Source: Paenibacillus sp. LHD-38
GTDB lineage: Bacteria; Bacillota; Bacilli; Paenibacillales; Paenibacillaceae
Assembly (NCBI RefSeq): GCF_031157315.1
Contig: NZ_JAVIFU010000016.1
Coordinates: 93,432-157,431 of the forward strand
Direction of reading: 5' to 3'
DNA length: 64,000 bases
Below the pieces are notes generated by a model, which was not told the DNA's origin, searched no databases, and worked only from the letters and a program-made list of their open reading frames with translations. A program made the position numbers and the translations under genes. Within the stretch, counting starts at the first letter, position 1. Every line of letters begins with the position of its first letter. Shown here piece after piece: positions 25,216-34,674 of this stretch.

Positions 25216-26349
25216 ATGAAAAAAATCTTTGTAGACATATACTTGGCATTTAATTTAGGTGATGATTTGTTTTTAGATATCCTAGCAAGAAAATATCCAA
25301 ACTGTGAATTTACGCTTAATTATGTGGGAAGTAATTATGATGAATTTATCTCTCAATACGAGAATCTTAATAGGCGTAAATATACGATCTTTAACAAGAT
25401 CGGCCAGCGTTTGAATGTTATTGATTATTTAAATAATTATGAAAGAGTAGCAAAAGAACATGATGCGCTTATTTTTATAGGAGGCTCCATATTTAGAGAA
25501 GAGGAATACCATCGATCTTTATATAAGGATAGAATGAATCTTGTCAAGGAGTTTAAGGACAGGAATAAAGCTGTTTTTATATTAGGTGCTAACTTTGGCC
25601 CCTTCACGACCGAACAATTCTATAGTGACTATCTTGCGTTTTTTAAGCAATGTGATGATGTTTGTTTTAGGGATTTGTATTCATATAACTTATTTAAAAA
25701 CTTATCACAAGTTAGATACGCACCAGATATTGTTTTTCAAATGGATATGGAAAGATATAAAGGATCAGCAATAAAAAATCGAGTTGGCTTCTCTATAATC
25801 GATGTTAGACATAAAAAAGGACTATCTGAGTACTACGATAGTTATATTAAAAGTACAGTGAAATCAATAGAGCTGCTAACGGAAAAAGGCTTTGAATGTT
25901 ATTTAATGTCTTTCTGTGAAGAAGAAGGCGATCTCGAAATCATAAACATTATAAAATCATCACTTTCAATAAGCACGTCTGAAAAAATTAAAATATATGA
26001 TTATAAAGGGGATATAGATGAAGCCATTCGTCTAATTGCTTCATTTGAATTGATCGTTGCGGCAAGATTTCATGCGAATATTATCGCTTTGTTATTGGAA
26101 ATTGGTTTGATGCCTGTAGTGTATAGCAAAAAAACTAGTGAAATGCTTGGAGACATAAACATGGATAAGATCTTAATAAATATGAATGAACTCCATTTAC
26201 AATATGATGAAAACACGATGAAAAATTCTTTTTATAACAAAACAGACCTCGCTTTGATCTCAAATGATGCTAAAAATCAATTTAAAAAGCTAAATGAGTT
26301 TATAGAACCAAAGCCAGAACCAGTGCTTGATGTATTGATAAGAGGTTGA
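25216..26349 (+). CDS. polysaccharide pyruvyl transferase family protein
   Basis: A 377-residue protein of the CsaB/WcaK pyruvyl transferase family, which adds pyruvate ketals from phosphoenolpyruvate to sugars. Family signs are the start MKKIFVDIYLAFNLGDDLFLD, the glycine pair IFIGGSIFREE near 92, ILGANFGPF near 125, CFRDLYSYNLFK near 152 and the C-terminal VAARFHANIIALL near 282. A pyruvyl group would add negative charge to the exopolysaccharide. It is in the same direction as its glycosyltransferase neighbours and is followed by a decayed glycosyltransferase gene. Confidence 0.85.
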   Translation: MKKIFVDIYLAFNLGDDLFLDILARKYPNCEFTLNYVGSNYDEFISQYENLNRRKYTIFNKIGQRLNVIDYLNNYERVAKEHDALIFIGGSIFREEEYHRSLYKDRMNLVKEFKDRNKAVFILGANFGPFTTEQFYSDYLAFFKQCDDVCFRDLYSYNLFKNLSQVRYAPDIVFQMDMERYKGSAIKNRVGFSIIDVRHKKGLSEYYDSYIKSTVKSIELLTEKGFECYLMSFCEEEGDLEIINIIKSSLSISTSEKIKIYDYKGDIDEAIRLIASFELIVAARFHANIIALLLEIGLMPVVYSKKTSEMLGDINMDKILINMNELHLQYDENTMKNSFYNKTDLALISNDAKNQFKKLNEFIEPKPEPVLDVLIRG

Positions 26350-26493
26350 AAATGGAAAATATCTGCTAGTCTTGAATTATTGTATACCCCACAACAAAAA
26401 AGAATCGACAGACGCAGACTGGATAAAAGCATTTTAACGACGTCATTATTTTACACGAAACCGTTCCCATTACAAAGCAGGCATTTTAGTTGA

Positions 26494-26935
26494 ATGCAAT
26501 CTCAAACGCCTTCCGAGCTAAATGGTCAAGCACTAATTTTGATGTTGAGGCCTAAAAAAACAGTAAGTAACTCTCAGATCAGTAGCGTTATTTGCGATAT
26601 TAATAATCCAGATTTTATTTCTAAAATGGCTGACATTGGAGAAAGCTTAGACGATCGGTTTGATGGCATCCGGATACTAACTATTGGAAGACTAAACCAG
26701 AAAAAGGGATGTGATATTGCAATAGCTGCGTCACTACTATATTTGACGCTGTATTTAATCAATGGTAGTTGGTGATGATGGACTGGTTGTAGACAAGAAC
26801 TGAGAGGTCGTGTACGAAGGGATTTCTCAGATAATAAATAATGATGATTTTTTAATAATATATTAGTTATTTACAAAACGAGAAAAAAGGAAATGTCGAG
26901 GAGTTGGATAATTTCTACCAACTGATCTGTTGACA
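26494..26935 (+). pseudogene. decayed family 4 glycosyltransferase
   Basis: A fragment at 26494-26775 reads IIxVICDINNPDFISKM...IRILTIGRLNQKKGCDIAIAA, the start of a GT4 donor domain. After frameshifts the sequence ends VEELDNFYQLIC and TGA near 26935, matching the C-terminal INQLNKFYQLIEN of the gene at 24014. The N-terminal half and much of the donor domain are lost. It represents a former fourth copy of the local GT4 family. The 150 bases before it (26350-26493) hold no recognisable gene. Confidence 0.75.
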
Positions 26936-26953
26936 GAAAGCGGGTTAATTCTA

Positions 26954-28138
26954 ATGAAAAAAAAATTGTTGTTCATGGTAATCAATATGAATGTGGGTGG
27001 AACTGAAAAAGCATTGCTAAACATGATAGAAGAGCTTCCTAAAGATAAATATGAGATAACGATATTGATGCTGGAGAAATACGGTGGTTTCTTAAGTTCT
27101 ATTCCTATAAACGTTCATGTTGAATATGTTAAGGACTATTCTGAATTTAAGAATATGGTAAACGATCCGCCTCTATTAACAGTAAAGAATCTCATGAGGA
27201 AGTGTAAATTTGTAGAGGGCGGGATGATGTTAATTTTATATATTGTAACTAAGTTGTTAAATGATAGAAGCTTGTTATTTAAATACCTTCTGCGTCATCA
27301 TGTGTTCAAAAATGAATATGATGTTGCGGTAGCTTATGCAGGTCCGATGGACTTAATCAGTTATTTTGTTCTGAACAAAATCAAAGCTAAGAAAAAGATC
27401 CAATGGATTCATTTTGATGTTACGAAAATTGGATTCAACCTGCGATTTGCAGCTAAAAACTTAAGGAAATTTGATGTAGTATTTGTTGTTTCAGAAGAGG
27501 CAAAGAAAAAATTGATTGAAAAGGTACCAGTTATTAGAGAAAAAGTCCGAGTTTTCTTCAATATCATTTCATCAAAAATAATTCAACTTCAATCAAGAGA
27601 AGGTATTGGTTTTATTGATAAGTATGAAGGATTAAGAATCCTTACAGTTGGCAGATTATCTGTTGAGAAAGGGCAAGATTTGGCAATAAGGGCGTTAGAT
27701 AGATTAATTAAAGATGGATATAACGTTAAGTGGTATTGTCTAGGTGAAGGAAATGAAAGATCGACATATGAGGAACTTCTAAAAGAATATCAACTGGAAG
27801 ATAAATTTGTTTTATTGGGTGCAGACTCCAATCCATATCCCTATATGAAGCAATGTGATATTTATGTACAACCTTCTAGGTATGAAGGCTACTGTATAAC
27901 ACTATCAGAAGCTAGATGCTTAAATAGACCGATAGTAACTACAGAAGTTAATGGTGCAAGAGAACAAATTAATAATGGTATAACAGGACTAATTGTGAAT
28001 ATTGACGATTATGAAATATATAAAGCTGTAAAAAAATTAATAAATAATATTGATTTATGTAAGAAATTCACTGAAAACCTAGCTAAAGAAACTTCGGACT
28101 CTACAAAAGAAATACAAAAAATATATGATGTTATTTAG
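26954..28138 (+). CDS. glycosyltransferase family 4 (GT-B fold)
   Basis: A 394-residue GT-B enzyme. The N-terminal glycine loop is INMNVGGTEKALLNMIEEL. The donor domain begins LRILTVGRLSVEKGQDLAIRAL near 228. The donor-binding segment is NPYPYMKQCDIYVQPSRYEGYCITLSEAR. The start ATG was chosen for the hydrophobic strand KKKLLFMVINMN; the ribosome binding site is poor (AAAGCGGG), so translation may be weak or coupled to upstream sequence. It follows the decayed copy of the same family, suggesting tandem duplication and loss. Confidence 0.85.
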   Translation: MKKKLLFMVINMNVGGTEKALLNMIEELPKDKYEITILMLEKYGGFLSSIPINVHVEYVKDYSEFKNMVNDPPLLTVKNLMRKCKFVEGGMMLILYIVTKLLNDRSLLFKYLLRHHVFKNEYDVAVAYAGPMDLISYFVLNKIKAKKKIQWIHFDVTKIGFNLRFAAKNLRKFDVVFVVSEEAKKKLIEKVPVIREKVRVFFNIISSKIIQLQSREGIGFIDKYEGLRILTVGRLSVEKGQDLAIRALDRLIKDGYNVKWYCLGEGNERSTYEELLKEYQLEDKFVLLGADSNPYPYMKQCDIYVQPSRYEGYCITLSEARCLNRPIVTTEVNGAREQINNGITGLIVNIDDYEIYKAVKKLINNIDLCKKFTENLAKETSDSTKEIQKIYDVI

Positions 28139-28177
28139 GCCAATAATATTAGTAATGAGTTTGGAGGAGACAAATCA

Positions 28178-29209
28178 GTGCCAAAAATAAGTATTATAGT
28201 CCCGATATTTAACGTTGAAAAGTACTTGTCCGATTGTATAGATTCAATTCTGACACAAACCTTTACAGATATTGAACTAATTTTAGTAAATGACGGATCT
28301 CCTGATAAATGCGGTGAAATCTGTGAGGAATATGCAATAAAGGATAATCGGATAAAGGTAATACATAAGGAAAATAAAGGTGTATCTTCAGCTCGAAATA
28401 GCGGAATAGAAATGGCGAGAGGAGAGTATATAGCCTTTGTGGACCCAGATGATACTATTGAACCGAATATGTATGAAGTTTTATTATATGCTGCAGTTAC
28501 TTACGATGCCGACATTGTGGTTTGTCCAATTAGGACAATAAATAATTTTAATAATAAGACATCAATTTCAACGGTATGGAAAGAGATAAATTGTCCTATA
28601 AAAAAACAAACGATTGAAGAAGAAATACTACCTTCTATACTTGTTGAAAAGACCTATAGTTTAGTTTCTAGTGTGAACAAACTATATAAAAAAACGATAT
28701 TCGAATCTACAAACATAAGATACGATGAACAAAAAAATCATAGCGAGGACGCTAAACTTAATTTCACTATACTTCCAACGATTAACATATTAGTGTATGT
28801 GGAACAACCGTTATATAATTATTACATTCGTAAAAGAGAGTCGTTATCAAATGTTTATAGGGAAAATATGTATTTTTATGTGCTTGACAATAAGAGATTC
28901 TTAATTGAATTGTGTAATAAGTATAATTTGAATCAGTATATTAATATTATAAAAAATCATTATACAGGAATTACTCTTTCGTATATGCAAGATACTGCAA
29001 GTAGTGATATGGCTATTGCAAGGAAGCATAAAGTATTGATAGATATTTTATTGGACAAAGAATTTTCTGAAGATATATTGATATATAAAGCACCATCAAT
29101 GTTTATTGAACTACTTCAAAAGATTTGTATTCAAAAAAAAGTTGTATGGTTTATAAATTCAGTTAAATTTAAGAATATAATACAAAAGTTTGTGAATAAG
29201 GTTGTGTAA
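28178..29209 (+). CDS. glycosyltransferase family 2
   Basis: A 343-residue GT-A glycosyltransferase starting with GTG after GGAGGAGA. It has the opening ISIIVPIFNVEKYLSDCIDSILTQT, LVNDGSPDKCGEIC near 38 and the metal-binding FVDPDD near 88; the second acidic motif is DPDD instead of the usual DSDD/DADD. The C-terminal half is mostly helical and not distinctive. It overlaps the leader of the flippase gene. Confidence 0.88.
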   Translation: MPKISIIVPIFNVEKYLSDCIDSILTQTFTDIELILVNDGSPDKCGEICEEYAIKDNRIKVIHKENKGVSSARNSGIEMARGEYIAFVDPDDTIEPNMYEVLLYAAVTYDADIVVCPIRTINNFNNKTSISTVWKEINCPIKKQTIEEEILPSILVEKTYSLVSSVNKLYKKTIFESTNIRYDEQKNHSEDAKLNFTILPTINILVYVEQPLYNYYIRKRESLSNVYRENMYFYVLDNKRFLIELCNKYNLNQYINIIKNHYTGITLSYMQDTASSDMAIARKHKVLIDILLDKEFSEDILIYKAPSMFIELLQKICIQKKVVWFINSVKFKNIIQKFVNKVV

Positions 29210-29210
29210 T

Positions 29211-30779
29211 ATGAGAACAGCAAATTCCTTGAAAAACATTTCAATAAGTTTAGGGTCCCAAATCATAATTGTTATATTAGGATTTATTTCAAGGAAAGTA
29301 TTTCTCGATAATCTAGGAGCAGAATATCTTGGTATTAATGGGCTGCTAACAAATGTACTTGCTATGCTTGCCTTAGTAGAAAGTGGCATAGGAACTAGCA
29401 TTGTTTATAATTTATATAAGCCGTTGGCTGAAAATAATAAACCCAAGATTATTGCATTCGTACAGCTGTATAAAAAAGCTTATGCTATTCTGGCAGTGAT
29501 AATTTTCATATTAAGTATTTCTATATATCCTCTTTTGGATAATTTACTGAAAGGAGAATCAATATCTTATTTTACAATAGTATATTTTATATTTGTTGGG
29601 AAAAATATGATCACATATTTTAATGCACACAAAGTATCGTTAATATATGCAGATCAAAAAGGGTATGTACTGGCTAGGGTAAATATCTTATTCCAGATAT
29701 TAACTTTATTGTCCAGAATCGGCATCTTGGTTTTGACTAAGGATTATGTAATATATTTATTGGTGGAACTTATCGTATTTATTGTACAGAATATATTTAA
29801 TGGTTTGATTGTTAACAAAAGATACAATTACATAAAAACAAAAAAAACCTATTTAATCGATAGAGAAGAAAAAGAAAAGTTAATTAAAAATGTAAAAGCA
29901 TTATTCTTACATAATATAGGTTCCTATTGTGTACTGGGGACAGATAATATATTAATCTCGACGTTCGCAGGAATTGTAACAGTGGGATTGTACTCCAACT
30001 ATTCCATGATTATAGGTCAAATAGGGTCATTGATTTCTCCTTTATTAGGAGGAGTAGGAGCGAGTGTAGGGAATTTAATTGCAACAGAGAGCGATCAAAA
30101 AAAATATTCAATTTTTAAAGTTATATACTTATTGAATTTTTGGATTTATTCAATTTGTTTTGTTGTGTTGTACAATTTGTTAGAGCCGTTTATTAATTGG
30201 TGGCTAGGAGGAGGTTATTTATTAGATCGCCTTACTTTCTTGGTCATAATGGTGAATTTTTATATTATGGGTTTAAGATCGTCGATATCAACTTTTAAAA
30301 TTAAGGCAGGGATATTTGTCCAAGATAAGTATATACCACTAATTGAGGCTGCTGTTAATCTAGGTACAGCAATTATTTTAGTTCAATATTTTGGATTAGC
30401 AGGCATCTTTATAGGTACGACAATAAGTACTCTTGTTACATTTTGGTATGCACCACGTTTAGTTTATGAGCAAATTTTCCAAATGCCTGTCTGGGATTAC
30501 TTTAAAAAGTATATACTTTATGGAATTTTAACTATAGTAGCTTGTGCTGTAACAACTTATATTTGTAGCTTTCTTTCAAATGAGAACGGAATACTTTCCT
30601 TAATTGGAATAGGAATGATATGTGTAATTATTCCTAATATATTATTCACTTTATTTTTTTATAAGACAGAAGAATTTAAGTATTTAATGAATTTTTTTAT
30701 GAAAGGAATAAAAAAAGTGAATGCTTTGTTTAGATCTACTGCAGCAAAGCTGAAGAGCCAGTATGGGATCGGTCACTAA
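29211..30779 (+). CDS. oligosaccharide flippase family protein (Wzx-like)
   Basis: A 522-residue membrane protein with about 12-14 helices, matching lipid-linked oligosaccharide flippases of the MOP superfamily. The opening RTANSLKNISISLGSQIIIVILGFISRKVFLDNLGAEYLGINGLLTNVL is typical, as is the central LGTDNILISTF...VGLYSNYSMI segment. It would move the undecaprenyl-linked repeat unit across the membrane for polymerisation. It is the only flippase seen in the window; the downstream eps cluster has none, so this gene may serve both blocks. The start ATG follows the previous stop by one base. Confidence 0.85.
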   Translation: MRTANSLKNISISLGSQIIIVILGFISRKVFLDNLGAEYLGINGLLTNVLAMLALVESGIGTSIVYNLYKPLAENNKPKIIAFVQLYKKAYAILAVIIFILSISIYPLLDNLLKGESISYFTIVYFIFVGKNMITYFNAHKVSLIYADQKGYVLARVNILFQILTLLSRIGILVLTKDYVIYLLVELIVFIVQNIFNGLIVNKRYNYIKTKKTYLIDREEKEKLIKNVKALFLHNIGSYCVLGTDNILISTFAGIVTVGLYSNYSMIIGQIGSLISPLLGGVGASVGNLIATESDQKKYSIFKVIYLLNFWIYSICFVVLYNLLEPFINWWLGGGYLLDRLTFLVIMVNFYIMGLRSSISTFKIKAGIFVQDKYIPLIEAAVNLGTAIILVQYFGLAGIFIGTTISTLVTFWYAPRLVYEQIFQMPVWDYFKKYILYGILTIVACAVTTYICSFLSNENGILSLIGIGMICVIIPNILFTLFFYKTEEFKYLMNFFMKGIKKVNALFRSTAAKLKSQYGIGH

Positions 30780-31429
30780 ACTACATGTTCAATCTTAAGT
30801 AATATTTTTTATTTGGAATGAACTAGAATCTGTGACCTTCCATGGAATATGTTTGTTCAATTCGCATGAAAGGTCACTCCGTGTCATCAAAAATATTTAA
30901 ACCTTAGCATTACGGATGATCTCTATCATCATTTCCGAGTTTGGATATTTACTTCATTATAAATCCCAACTAAACGTTATACATCATAAGCAACTCGTTG
31001 TAATGATGTACTATTTTTGCCTGCTTCAACTTCTACAAGTCCATAAGATGCCTTTGCAATACCGTCATAAGTCAGATCAACGATGCCAATATACATTATT
31101 GTTATTTCGATTGATGTATTTAATATATGGTTTGTGAATATGTGCTTAGGCAAATAGGTTTGCTTCAATTGCGTGCATCAGCATGGATTCTATTTGGTTA
31201 TTAACCACGTCAGGAAGCACAATTTCGAAAAGATTATCAGGTGTCGATTCCTTTTTTTTTGATGTCTGGGAGAAGGGAATCAAGCGCAATAGCATTTCCA
31301 AGGTGTCCGCAGCCAGCCACCTTGTCGGATGAATGGCAAGTGGCATCGTCGTAGCAACTCGGGTAGCGTCACTCGTACTGCCACTGACGAATAGTATTTA
31401 GCCTTGTGTTTTGGAATTACATCTTGTTC
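30780..31429. other. AT-rich decayed intergenic DNA
   Basis: No intact gene is visible. A minus-strand open stretch at 30977-31168 (IMYIGIVDLTYDGIAKASYGLVEVEAG) and another at 31146-31346 look like broken coding sequence, but I cannot name their families. The region separates the flippase gene from mobile-element remnants. Confidence 0.5.
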
Positions 31430-31860
31430 ATAACTCGGTGGACGTGCGCTTCACCAACAATCTTGTTTTTACGAACGAATGCATCTAATAGAGATTGGCT
31501 GCAGTGGTTATTAATTTTTCTAGGCACGCCATGAGCAAATAGGTGAATCGCAACCAACTCGTCATCCGAAAATATCTCCTGAACGGAACCAGATGCCCTG
31601 ACTTAGTGCTGAATGTAGGTACTCGTCTCCTCTTCTGAGAACCCTTGGAACTGATTAGGTTTGAATCCGCTGATCAATGGCGTTCAAATGCCTCACCTTA
31701 AGCTGGTTGCGCAAGCTAGGCCGCCCGACCAGGATTAAATTCAGCGGCGAGTTGGAATCCTCTTTGATGTTCAGCAAAAATCGAATCTTCAGCATCATTG
31801 TTTCCGAAAGTCGATGTAATGATCATACGAATTCTTTTAGCTGCCTCTAGCAACTGCATT
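31430..31860 (-). pseudogene. remnant of an ExeA/TniB-type transposition ATPase
   Basis: Minus-strand translation gives IRFLLNIKEDSNSPLNLILVG, then RPSLRNQLKVRHLNAIDQRI, a clear match in pattern to the AAA ATPases (ExeA-like) that accompany DDE transposases. Further fragments downstream (a FTYLLMAC-like helix, SFVKTRLLV) continue the family in shifted frames with stops. The P-loop part is missing. It is a dead mobile-element gene. Confidence 0.7.
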
Positions 31861-32089
31861 GCTTATCTGTGTTTAAATACATGTGGTGTAACTTGATCAG
31901 GAAATAACTCGGGTTGAAGTTTTCTTGCTTGATCCACATATTTATCTATGATGTAGCCCCTCTTAACCGCTCCTCCTTTCGATTTATGAAAAAGGCGTGT
32001 CTAAACCTTGTTTACTCATGCTTTATGGTTGTTTCCCGAACGTATTTTCATTATTTTGGATGAATTGGGCATGATGGGGGAAATTCAGA

Positions 32090-32333
32090 GTTTATTCTCT
32101 TTCCAGTAAACTTCACCTTAGCTGGTCTGCTTAATCGGACATGGCAAACTGTCAAATCAATAATTTCTTGGACGTGTGCCCCTGATTCGTACAACAATGT
32201 CAATAATGCCTTATCCCTTCGACCTTGCCTTGACTTTAAAGACGGCTCGGCCAGTACGGCCTATATTCCCTCTAGCATCAGATAATGAAGAGGCGCAACA
32301 TTTGACCAAGCTTTCCGAAATCGGAACAAGCCG
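32090..32333 (-). pseudogene. remnant of a XerC-like tyrosine recombinase
   Basis: One minus-strand frame with a single internal stop reads KAWSNVAPLHYLMLEGI-stop-AVLAEPSLK, then SRQGRRDKALLTLLYESGAH, then VQEIIDLTVCHVRLSRPAKV. This matches the start of the catalytic domain of integron/transposon-type tyrosine recombinases, including the first catalytic-arginine region (YESGAHVQE, where His replaces the expected Arg of the family SGAR). The C-terminal catalytic residues are absent. Confidence 0.7.
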
Positions 32334-32746
32334 ATGTTATTGAATTTAGAGCACTCAATGGAAATAATTCCTCACGCGGATTAGCATCTGCCATCGACAG
32401 AGACAGCGCTTCTGATGATATACGTTTCACAGAACAAACTCCGAATTATTGATGATCACATCACATGGTGAAGCATGTCATTCAAGGGGAACTCCAATGA
32501 AGCGGCAGTGGTCTGAAATGAAGTAAAATCGGGAATTGGACTGATGGCTGGTACAAATGGCCATGAGTACGGAATGCACTGCGGGGAGTTCTTTGACTTA
32601 TTTCTAAGCGGCATCCATAGCGTGATTGGCGTCTGGAATTTGGTCCAAGTGGTATACCTCGTATCAGTTCATCAAGCACTGGTTTTGTTTTTGAGTCCTA
32701 AAATGAGAACCGTTTTTTATTTTCAATATATTTTCTATACCTCTCC

Positions 32747-32762
32747 ATTCTTTATAAAGAAC
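32747..32762 (+). promoter_or_regulatory. SinR-type operator before an orphan glycosyltransferase gene
   Basis: ATTCTTTATAAAGAAC differs from the perfect palindrome by one outer base. It lies 41 bases before the start codon of the gene at 32804. TATTAT follows five bases later as a possible -10, but the spacing differs from the epsA-type promoters. Confidence 0.65.
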
Positions 32763-32803
32763 GTGGTATTATAAAAAAAGAAAAATAAAAGGTGGGGACT
32801 TCA

Positions 32804-33856
32804 ATGAATATAGTAAGTGTTGTAGTACCTATATATAATTCAGGTAACAAACTTGATAAGTGTATCACATCAATATTATTACAGACATTTGTTAATTTTG
32901 AACTAATATTAGTAAACGATGGTTCCCAAGATAACAGTTTGGAAATATGCGGAAAATATAGAGGTGAAGACTCAAGGATTATCTTAATAAACAAGAAAAA
33001 CGAAGGTAGTGTAGCTGCTCGTGAAACTGGTCTTAAAGTATCTACCTCAGAATATGTAATGTTCGTAGATGCAGATGATTGGGTTGATAAAAACATTATA
33101 GAGTGCCTTTATAACGAATTAATAACAAATAATGCAGATATATCTGTTTGCAATACTTATAAAGTTGTAGGCAATGGTAAACTAATCAAGAGGAAAACAC
33201 AAAGCATTTATTTTGAAATTGATAAAGTTTACACAAAAGAAGATGTAAAGAAAAACTTAGTAACATCATATTTTCATGGACATTCTTTTCCAGCATCCTT
33301 ATACGCTAAACTTTACAAAAGGGATCTACTATTAAGTTCAGGAAATTATCTGAACAGGATTCATTATTTAGGAGATGATCTATTTTATAATTTAGAGGTA
33401 TTTTTAAAAGCAGAGCGTGTTAAAGTTGTCACTAATCCTCTGTACTATTACAGAACAGGTGGCTATACAAGCAAATACATGCCTTATTTATTCGACGATA
33501 TGACAAATGGATACCAAATACAAAAAGAAGTTATTAATGAACATTTCAATGACTCACAAAAACATCTTAACGGCATAAGTGTCATGTTGCTAAATACATT
33601 CAAAACATGCTTACAAAACTTGTTTCAAGGGAATTTGTCTAACAAGGAAATCAAAAAAAAAATTGTTGATTACTCTTCAAATGAAAATGTGATTAATTGT
33701 CTTACAAATGAGGCTTCTATCAAGTGCTTTCCAGAGGAATACTTAAGTGCAATAAGAAATAAAAATGTGGAGTATCTTTATCAATTAGGTTATTCAATGC
33801 ACAAGAAAAGTAAAATTAGAAATTACTTGACTTTGATCATTTCAAAAATCTCATAG
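32804..33856 (+). CDS. glycosyltransferase family 2 (isolated)
   Basis: A 350-residue GT-A enzyme with the start IVSVVVPIYNSGNKLDKCITSILLQTF, LVNDGSQDNSLEIC near 40 and the metal-binding MFVDADDWVD near 90. The ribosome binding site GGTGGGG is well placed. It is flanked on both sides by decayed DNA (mobile-element remnants upstream, about 800 bases without a recognisable gene downstream), yet the frame is intact and the promoter keeps an operator like that of the eps genes. It therefore looks like a retained member of the polysaccharide regulon. Confidence 0.87.
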   Translation: MNIVSVVVPIYNSGNKLDKCITSILLQTFVNFELILVNDGSQDNSLEICGKYRGEDSRIILINKKNEGSVAARETGLKVSTSEYVMFVDADDWVDKNIIECLYNELITNNADISVCNTYKVVGNGKLIKRKTQSIYFEIDKVYTKEDVKKNLVTSYFHGHSFPASLYAKLYKRDLLLSSGNYLNRIHYLGDDLFYNLEVFLKAERVKVVTNPLYYYRTGGYTSKYMPYLFDDMTNGYQIQKEVINEHFNDSQKHLNGISVMLLNTFKTCLQNLFQGNLSNKEIKKKIVDYSSNENVINCLTNEASIKCFPEEYLSAIRNKNVEYLYQLGYSMHKKSKIRNYLTLIISKIS

Positions 33857-34674
33857 TTTTAAATTAATCGTCAAGTATTCTACAGATTGCGAAACATGCT
33901 GCTCTCTAAGAAGCTTGGTCATAAACCTGTTGGGCGTTTCAATGAGCAAAATCATGCATATTAGTGCCCGGTGCGTAAGGCGTAATTTCTAGTTGGTCAT
34001 AAGCCGAATACGAACTGCAAAATGACTGAACGCTAAGGCCGAAAGCATGAATACATATTGAACACGTTGAAGCCAATCTGAACCATCACCAGGAGCGGGA
34101 ATAGCGAGCTGATAGAAACTTATATGACTTTCGCGGCTGTAAGCACTAGTGTCAATTTGTAAGTCTTGAGCTCTGTAATTATCTGGGGAACATGGTGGAG
34201 ATGCTTGCCTGAGAACAAAACGGGTTTGGCTATTCTAATAATGCTTAGAGCGTAGCACCTTTCAAAGAACAGATCACCTGAACTCCGCTGACTGCTTGAC
34301 GGAGTGTCTCTAGAGCAAAAGAGAATCCTCCCAACCATACAGTCCAACGCATGACCTATACATAATTTATTTCTCGCGGTCATGCCAAAAGGTCGAGCAC
34401 TTATAAGGGAAGAAAAAAAGGGTATTCTTGCGCATTAGTTGATCTGTTTTAGTGAATTATGATCAGGTACTATCTACCATTTCATTGTGAAGGATTTTTA
34501 TTTGTCTATAGCGCAAGAATACTGAATATTATGAAAGTTGAAGGAACATTTGAACAAGATCGTGATCATGTCTAAAATGATAATCTGTTACAAGTTTTCT
34601 GCAAAATGCGTCTGCAACGAAAACTATCAATGATGAATAAGAAAAGTAACATTATATCTTTACGGACTGCTACT
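33857..34674. other. decayed region without recognisable genes
   Basis: Both strands have only short frames. A minus-strand 87-codon stretch at 34120-34383 has no recognisable motif. No RNA gene or operator was seen. Base composition at 33,900-34,380 is less AT-rich than the flanking glycosyltransferase genes, so it is probably a remnant of a different element. Confidence 0.5.

Noticed and set aside
30916..31137. Plus-strand 73-codon frame after the flippase gene
   Set aside because: AT-rich chance frame with no ribosome binding site and no similarity that I can recognise.
34120..34383. 87-codon minus-strand frame in the decayed region
   Set aside because: No ribosome binding site, no recognisable family and surrounded by broken sequence.
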